Assembly: GCA_946613955.1 (NCBI GenBank)
Contig: CAMOGC010000063.1
Span: 1-8,480, forward strand
Reading direction: 5' to 3'
Length of the DNA stretch: 8,480 nt
DNA from: an uncultured Clostridia bacterium
GTDB taxonomy: Bacteria > Bacillota_A > Clostridia > Christensenellales > Aristaeellaceae
The translations under genes were made by a program, and so were the position numbers. Shown here one piece after another: positions 6,553 to 8,480 of the stretch. Under the pieces are notes generated by a model. It was not told the origin of the DNA. It saw only the letters and a list, made by a program, of their open reading frames with translations, and did no database searches. Position 1 is the first letter of the stretch. Each line of letters opens with the position of its first letter.

Positions 6553-7482
6553 ATGATGGAAAAATACAGACTTGTAACCCGCAGCGATTTTGACGGCCTG
6601 GCCTGCGCCATGATGCTGAAGGAAATCGGCCTCATCGACGATATCAAATTCGTGCATCCCAAGGACGTGCAGGACGGGAAGGTGGAGCTCTCCGGCCGGG
6701 ATATTACGACCAATCTGCCCTACGATCCCCGGGTGGCCATCGCCTTTGACCATCACGAATCCGAGGTGGACCGTCTGAAGGCGACGGAGACCGGCGGAAA
6801 GCTGATCATCGATCCCAATCAGCGCAGCGCCGCCCGCGTGGTCTACGACTACTACGGCGGGAAGGATAAATTCGACCGGGTCAGCGAGGAGCTGATGGCC
6901 GCGGTGGACAAGGGCGACAGCGCCGATTTCTCCATGGATGAAATCCTGCATCCCTCCGGATGGGTGCTGCTGCACTATCTGATGGATCCCCGGACGGGGC
7001 TGGGCAGGTTCCGGAATTTCCGGATCTCCAACTATGATTTGATGATGCAGCTCATCGATTTCTGCATGGATCATTCCATCGAAGAGATTCTCGCCCTGCC
7101 GGATGTCAAGGAGCGGGTCGATCTCTATTTTGAGCAGGCGGATCTGTTCCGGGAGCAGCTCAAGCGCATCGCCCAGGTACACGGCAAGGTCATCGTCCTG
7201 GATCTCCGGAAGGAAGAGATCATTCACGCCGGAAACCGCTTCATGATCTACGCCCTCTATCCCGAATGCCAGATTTCCGTCCATGTGGCCTGGGGCTTCC
7301 GGAAGCAGAATACCGCCGTCATGATCGGCAAGAGCATCGTCAACCGCGGCTCCAAGGTGGATATCGGGGAGCTGTGCCTGAAATACGGCGGCGGCGGGCA
7401 TCATAACGCCGGCACCTGCCAGCTGGAAAACGACGAGGTCGACCGGAAGCTTCCGGAAATCATCGAGGCCCTCAACGCCTGA
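6553..7482 (+). CDS. DHH/DHHA1 family phosphoesterase (exopolyphosphatase-like or oligonucleotide phosphodiesterase)
   Basis: A 309-residue cytosolic metal-dependent phosphoesterase. Landmarks are TRSDFDG (9-15, metal Asp12 and Asp14), FDHHES (65-70, the DHH motif), AVDKGDSADF (117-126, further metal Asp residues) and GGGGHHNAGTC (279-289), the glycine-rich substrate loop of the DHHA1 domain. It matches a widespread bacterial family usually labelled exopolyphosphatase-related; the DHH superfamily also includes NrnA and NrnB, which degrade short RNAs and dinucleotides such as pGpG and pAp. The first motif has Arg-Ser where many DHH enzymes have His, which is normal in this family as I recall it. 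AGGAGG ends 5 bases before the first ATG (6553) and 8 before the second (6556), so the true start could be either. It is one gene after the c-di-GMP phosphodiesterase but has its own promoter and ends at a bidirectional terminator. The true substrate is not settled by sequence. Confidence 0.9.
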   Translation: MMEKYRLVTRSDFDGLACAMMLKEIGLIDDIKFVHPKDVQDGKVELSGRDITTNLPYDPRVAIAFDHHESEVDRLKATETGGKLIIDPNQRSAARVVYDYYGGKDKFDRVSEELMAAVDKGDSADFSMDEILHPSGWVLLHYLMDPRTGLGRFRNFRISNYDLMMQLIDFCMDHSIEEILALPDVKERVDLYFEQADLFREQLKRIAQVHGKVIVLDLRKEEIIHAGNRFMIYALYPECQISVHVAWGFRKQNTAVMIGKSIVNRGSKVDIGELCLKYGGGGHHNAGTCQLENDEVDRKLPEIIEALNA

Positions 7483-7496
7483 GGCCGGAAGAGCCG

Positions 7497-7532
7497 AAAA
7501 AACAGCCGCACATCTCTGCGGCTGTTTTCTTT
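7497..7532. terminator. Bidirectional terminator between convergent genes
   Basis: A perfect 12-bp stem (7499-7510 with 7517-7528, core CAGCCGCA/TGCGGCTG) closes a six-base CATCTC loop. It is followed by TTTTCTTT on the plus strand and by six T residues when read on the minus strand. It serves both the DHH gene (stop at 7482) and the LURP-one-related gene (stop at 7565). Confidence 0.92.
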
Positions 7533-7564
7533 CGACTTATATTATCGTAAACGCAAATATATCA

Positions 7565-8167
7565 TCAGTCTCCGGAGCTGGAACTGGTTCCCACCGATAC
7601 GCTGCTTTCCCGATCCTTGATCATATGCTGCAGCGTCACCAGAATCGCCACCACCTCATGCTCATACTGGGGTTGGAAGATATCCATGCAGTATTTGTCG
7701 TGCAGGGAGAGCATCTTCTGGGAAATCAGGGCGATGATCTGTCCCTTCTCATCAAAGAGCTCAAAATTCAGCGCGGCAATATTCCCCTGCAGCTGCCAGC
7801 CCAACCCCTCGATATTGTTCACATCCCGGACGAGATGGAACAGCTCGGTGGAAACCTGGAAAGCCTTCCCGTCCGCCATGGTGACAAAATGCCGCTCATG
7901 GAGCGAGAAAAGCTTTCTCTCGATGTGGGCCACGTGATTCCCCGCCGCGTCGGTAATGTCCGTTTTGTCATGCAGGGAGGGGAACTTGGTCTCGGCTGTA
8001 TAGACCACCTTCTCGGCGCCATCGGTAATATCGATATGATGCCGCAAAGAAAACACCTTCGTCGATGTAAACAGCGAACGGACCGGCTCTCCGAAGCGCT
8101 GCGAGTTCACCACGTTGGGCCGCTCCCCCGCTTCCCGATAACGCAGATGCTTTGAAAAAACGCCCAT
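7565..8167 (-). CDS. LURP-one-related (LOR/YxjI-like) protein
   Basis: A 200-residue soluble protein of the LURP-one-related family, which has a tubby-like beta barrel; Bacillus YxjI belongs to it and the bacterial function is unknown. A repeating hairpin unit is visible: KVFSLRHHIDITD (37-49), KFPSLHDKTDITD (61-73), KLFSLHERHFVTM (85-97) and KMLSLHDKYCMDI (151-163). The first three lie exactly 24 residues apart. GWQLQGNIAALNFELFDEKG (124-143) is a further barrel element typical of the family. There is no signal peptide or membrane segment. The C-terminus is a Ser-rich tail (SSVSVGTSSSSGD) that is probably flexible. The ATG at 8165-8167 is preferred over the TTG just before it because AGGAGG lies 6 bases upstream. 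It is a single gene with a long structured leader and shares a bidirectional terminator with the DHH gene. Confidence 0.88.
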   Translation of the reverse strand: MGVFSKHLRYREAGERPNVVNSQRFGEPVRSLFTSTKVFSLRHHIDITDGAEKVVYTAETKFPSLHDKTDITDAAGNHVAHIERKLFSLHERHFVTMADGKAFQVSTELFHLVRDVNNIEGLGWQLQGNIAALNFELFDEKGQIIALISQKMLSLHDKYCMDIFQPQYEHEVVAILVTLQHMIKDRESSVSVGTSSSSGD

Positions 8168-8190
8168 CAAAATCCTCCTTTTGCCGAAGC

Positions 8191-8319
8191 GGATTCAGTC
8201 CGCCGCTCCGCTTTCTCCAGGAATCCGTCCCGTCGGCCGGGGATCTTTCCCCGGTTCTGGAAAGCGCGCGTCCCCTGATCCGTCCGTGTCGTTTCGCACT
8301 GTTTCCCTTCTCAGGGGAC
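8191..8319 (-). promoter_or_regulatory. Structured 5' leader of the LURP-one-related gene
   Basis: Three inverted repeats follow one another in the roughly 175-base leader. GTCCCCTGA pairs with TCAGGGGAC over 9 bp (8311-8319 with 8270-8278) and encloses 32 bases that contain a small GTGCG-AAA-CGACAC hairpin. CCGGGGA pairs with TCCCCGG around a four-base loop (8237-8254). GGATTC pairs with GAATCC (8191-8226), with the ribosome binding site 11 bases further on. There is no T run, so any control would act on translation or RNA stability. I could not match it to a known riboswitch class. Confidence 0.4.
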
Positions 8320-8350
8320 AAACTTCCCACTCTCCGAATCAATCCCAATG

Positions 8351-8379
8351 ATCATACAGCAATCCGCTGTTTTTTTCAA
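8351..8379 (-). promoter_or_regulatory. Sigma-A-type promoter of the LURP-one-related gene
   Basis: On the minus strand TTGAAA (8374-8379) lies 17 bases before TATGAT (8351-8356, 5 of 6). The A-rich start of the spacer is also promoter-like. Transcription would begin near 8344, giving a leader of about 177 bases. Confidence 0.65.
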
Positions 8380-8435
8380 GCATTCCTCCGGGACCAGATT
8401 GTACCTGCGTACGCGCTTGCTACTGTTCTCCCCTG

Positions 8436-8480
8436 TCAGGGCTGCCTGCCCATTCTTTCCAGGGCCTCCTTCGCCTCTTC
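8436..8480 (-). CDS. Possible C-terminus of a neighbouring gene (partial)
   Basis: The minus strand from the right edge reads EEAKEALERMGRQP followed by TGA. This looks like the amphipathic final helix of a protein, uses the GC-rich codons seen in the other genes, and stops before the promoter at 8351-8379. Only 14 residues are visible, so no family can be named. Another frame is open on the same strand to 8311 but would overlap that promoter and uses less typical codons. Confidence 0.4.
   Translation of the reverse strand, partial: EEAKEALERMGRQP

Noticed and set aside
8270..8319. A c-di-GMP (GEMM) or guanidine riboswitch in the leader
   Set aside because: Short pieces such as GCGAAACG and CACGG recall parts of known aptamers, but the conserved core arrangement of these classes is not present.
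7968..8348. A 126-codon minus-strand frame over the LURP-one-related leader and gene start
   Set aside because: It overlaps the real gene in another frame, is rich in Arg/Gly/Ser, and has no ribosome binding site.
8311..8480. A minus-strand frame open from the right edge to a TGA at 8311-8313, ending IGIDSESGKFVP
   Set aside because: It would overlap the promoter at 8351-8379, its codons are less GC-rich than in the other genes, and the competing frame ending at 8436 looks more protein-like. It is not fully excluded, because only the right-hand sequence beyond the window would decide.

Overview
The window looks like chromosomal DNA from a GC-rich member of the Firmicutes, probably an uncultured-type Clostridia. 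This assignment is inference. It rests on strong GGAGG-type ribosome binding sites before nearly every gene, sigma-A-like promoters, compact hairpin-plus-T-run terminators, and the families present. These are a clostridial-type MATE exporter, a subgroup Ic-like aspartate aminotransferase, a DHH phosphoesterase starting with a TRSDFDG motif, and a YxjI/LURP-one-like protein. I saw no tRNA, rRNA, insertion sequence, CRISPR array or phage gene.

Layout, left to right. Positions 1-1219 (minus) hold a MATE-family exporter cut by the left edge of the window. Positions 1395-2696 (minus) hold a PLP-dependent aspartate-type aminotransferase with its own promoter and terminator. Positions 3011-4219 (minus) hold a two-gene operon: a secreted double-SH3b protein followed by a small secreted protein of unknown family. 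Diverging from that operon at 4408-6414 (plus) is a membrane-anchored GGDEF-EAL protein whose GGDEF half is degenerate and whose EAL half keeps all its catalytic residues, so it is predicted to be a cyclic-di-GMP phosphodiesterase. Next, at 6553-7482 (plus), is a DHH/DHHA1 phosphoesterase with its own promoter. A bidirectional terminator separates it from a convergent LURP-one-related gene at 7565-8167 (minus), which has a long structured leader and a good promoter. The last 45 bases probably carry the C-terminus of another minus-strand gene.

How the genes may work together. Most are single-gene units with their own promoter and terminator, so this is mostly ordinary housekeeping chromosome. 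The most interesting part is the centre. A c-di-GMP phosphodiesterase yields pGpG, and the neighbouring DHH/DHHA1 enzyme belongs to a superfamily that includes nucleases able to split such dinucleotides. The phosphodiesterase also shares a 188-base divergent control region with an operon for two exported proteins. A link between c-di-GMP turnover and the cell surface is plausible but not proven here. No clearly undescribed system is visible; the least explained items are the leader at 8191-8319 and the unknown secreted protein.
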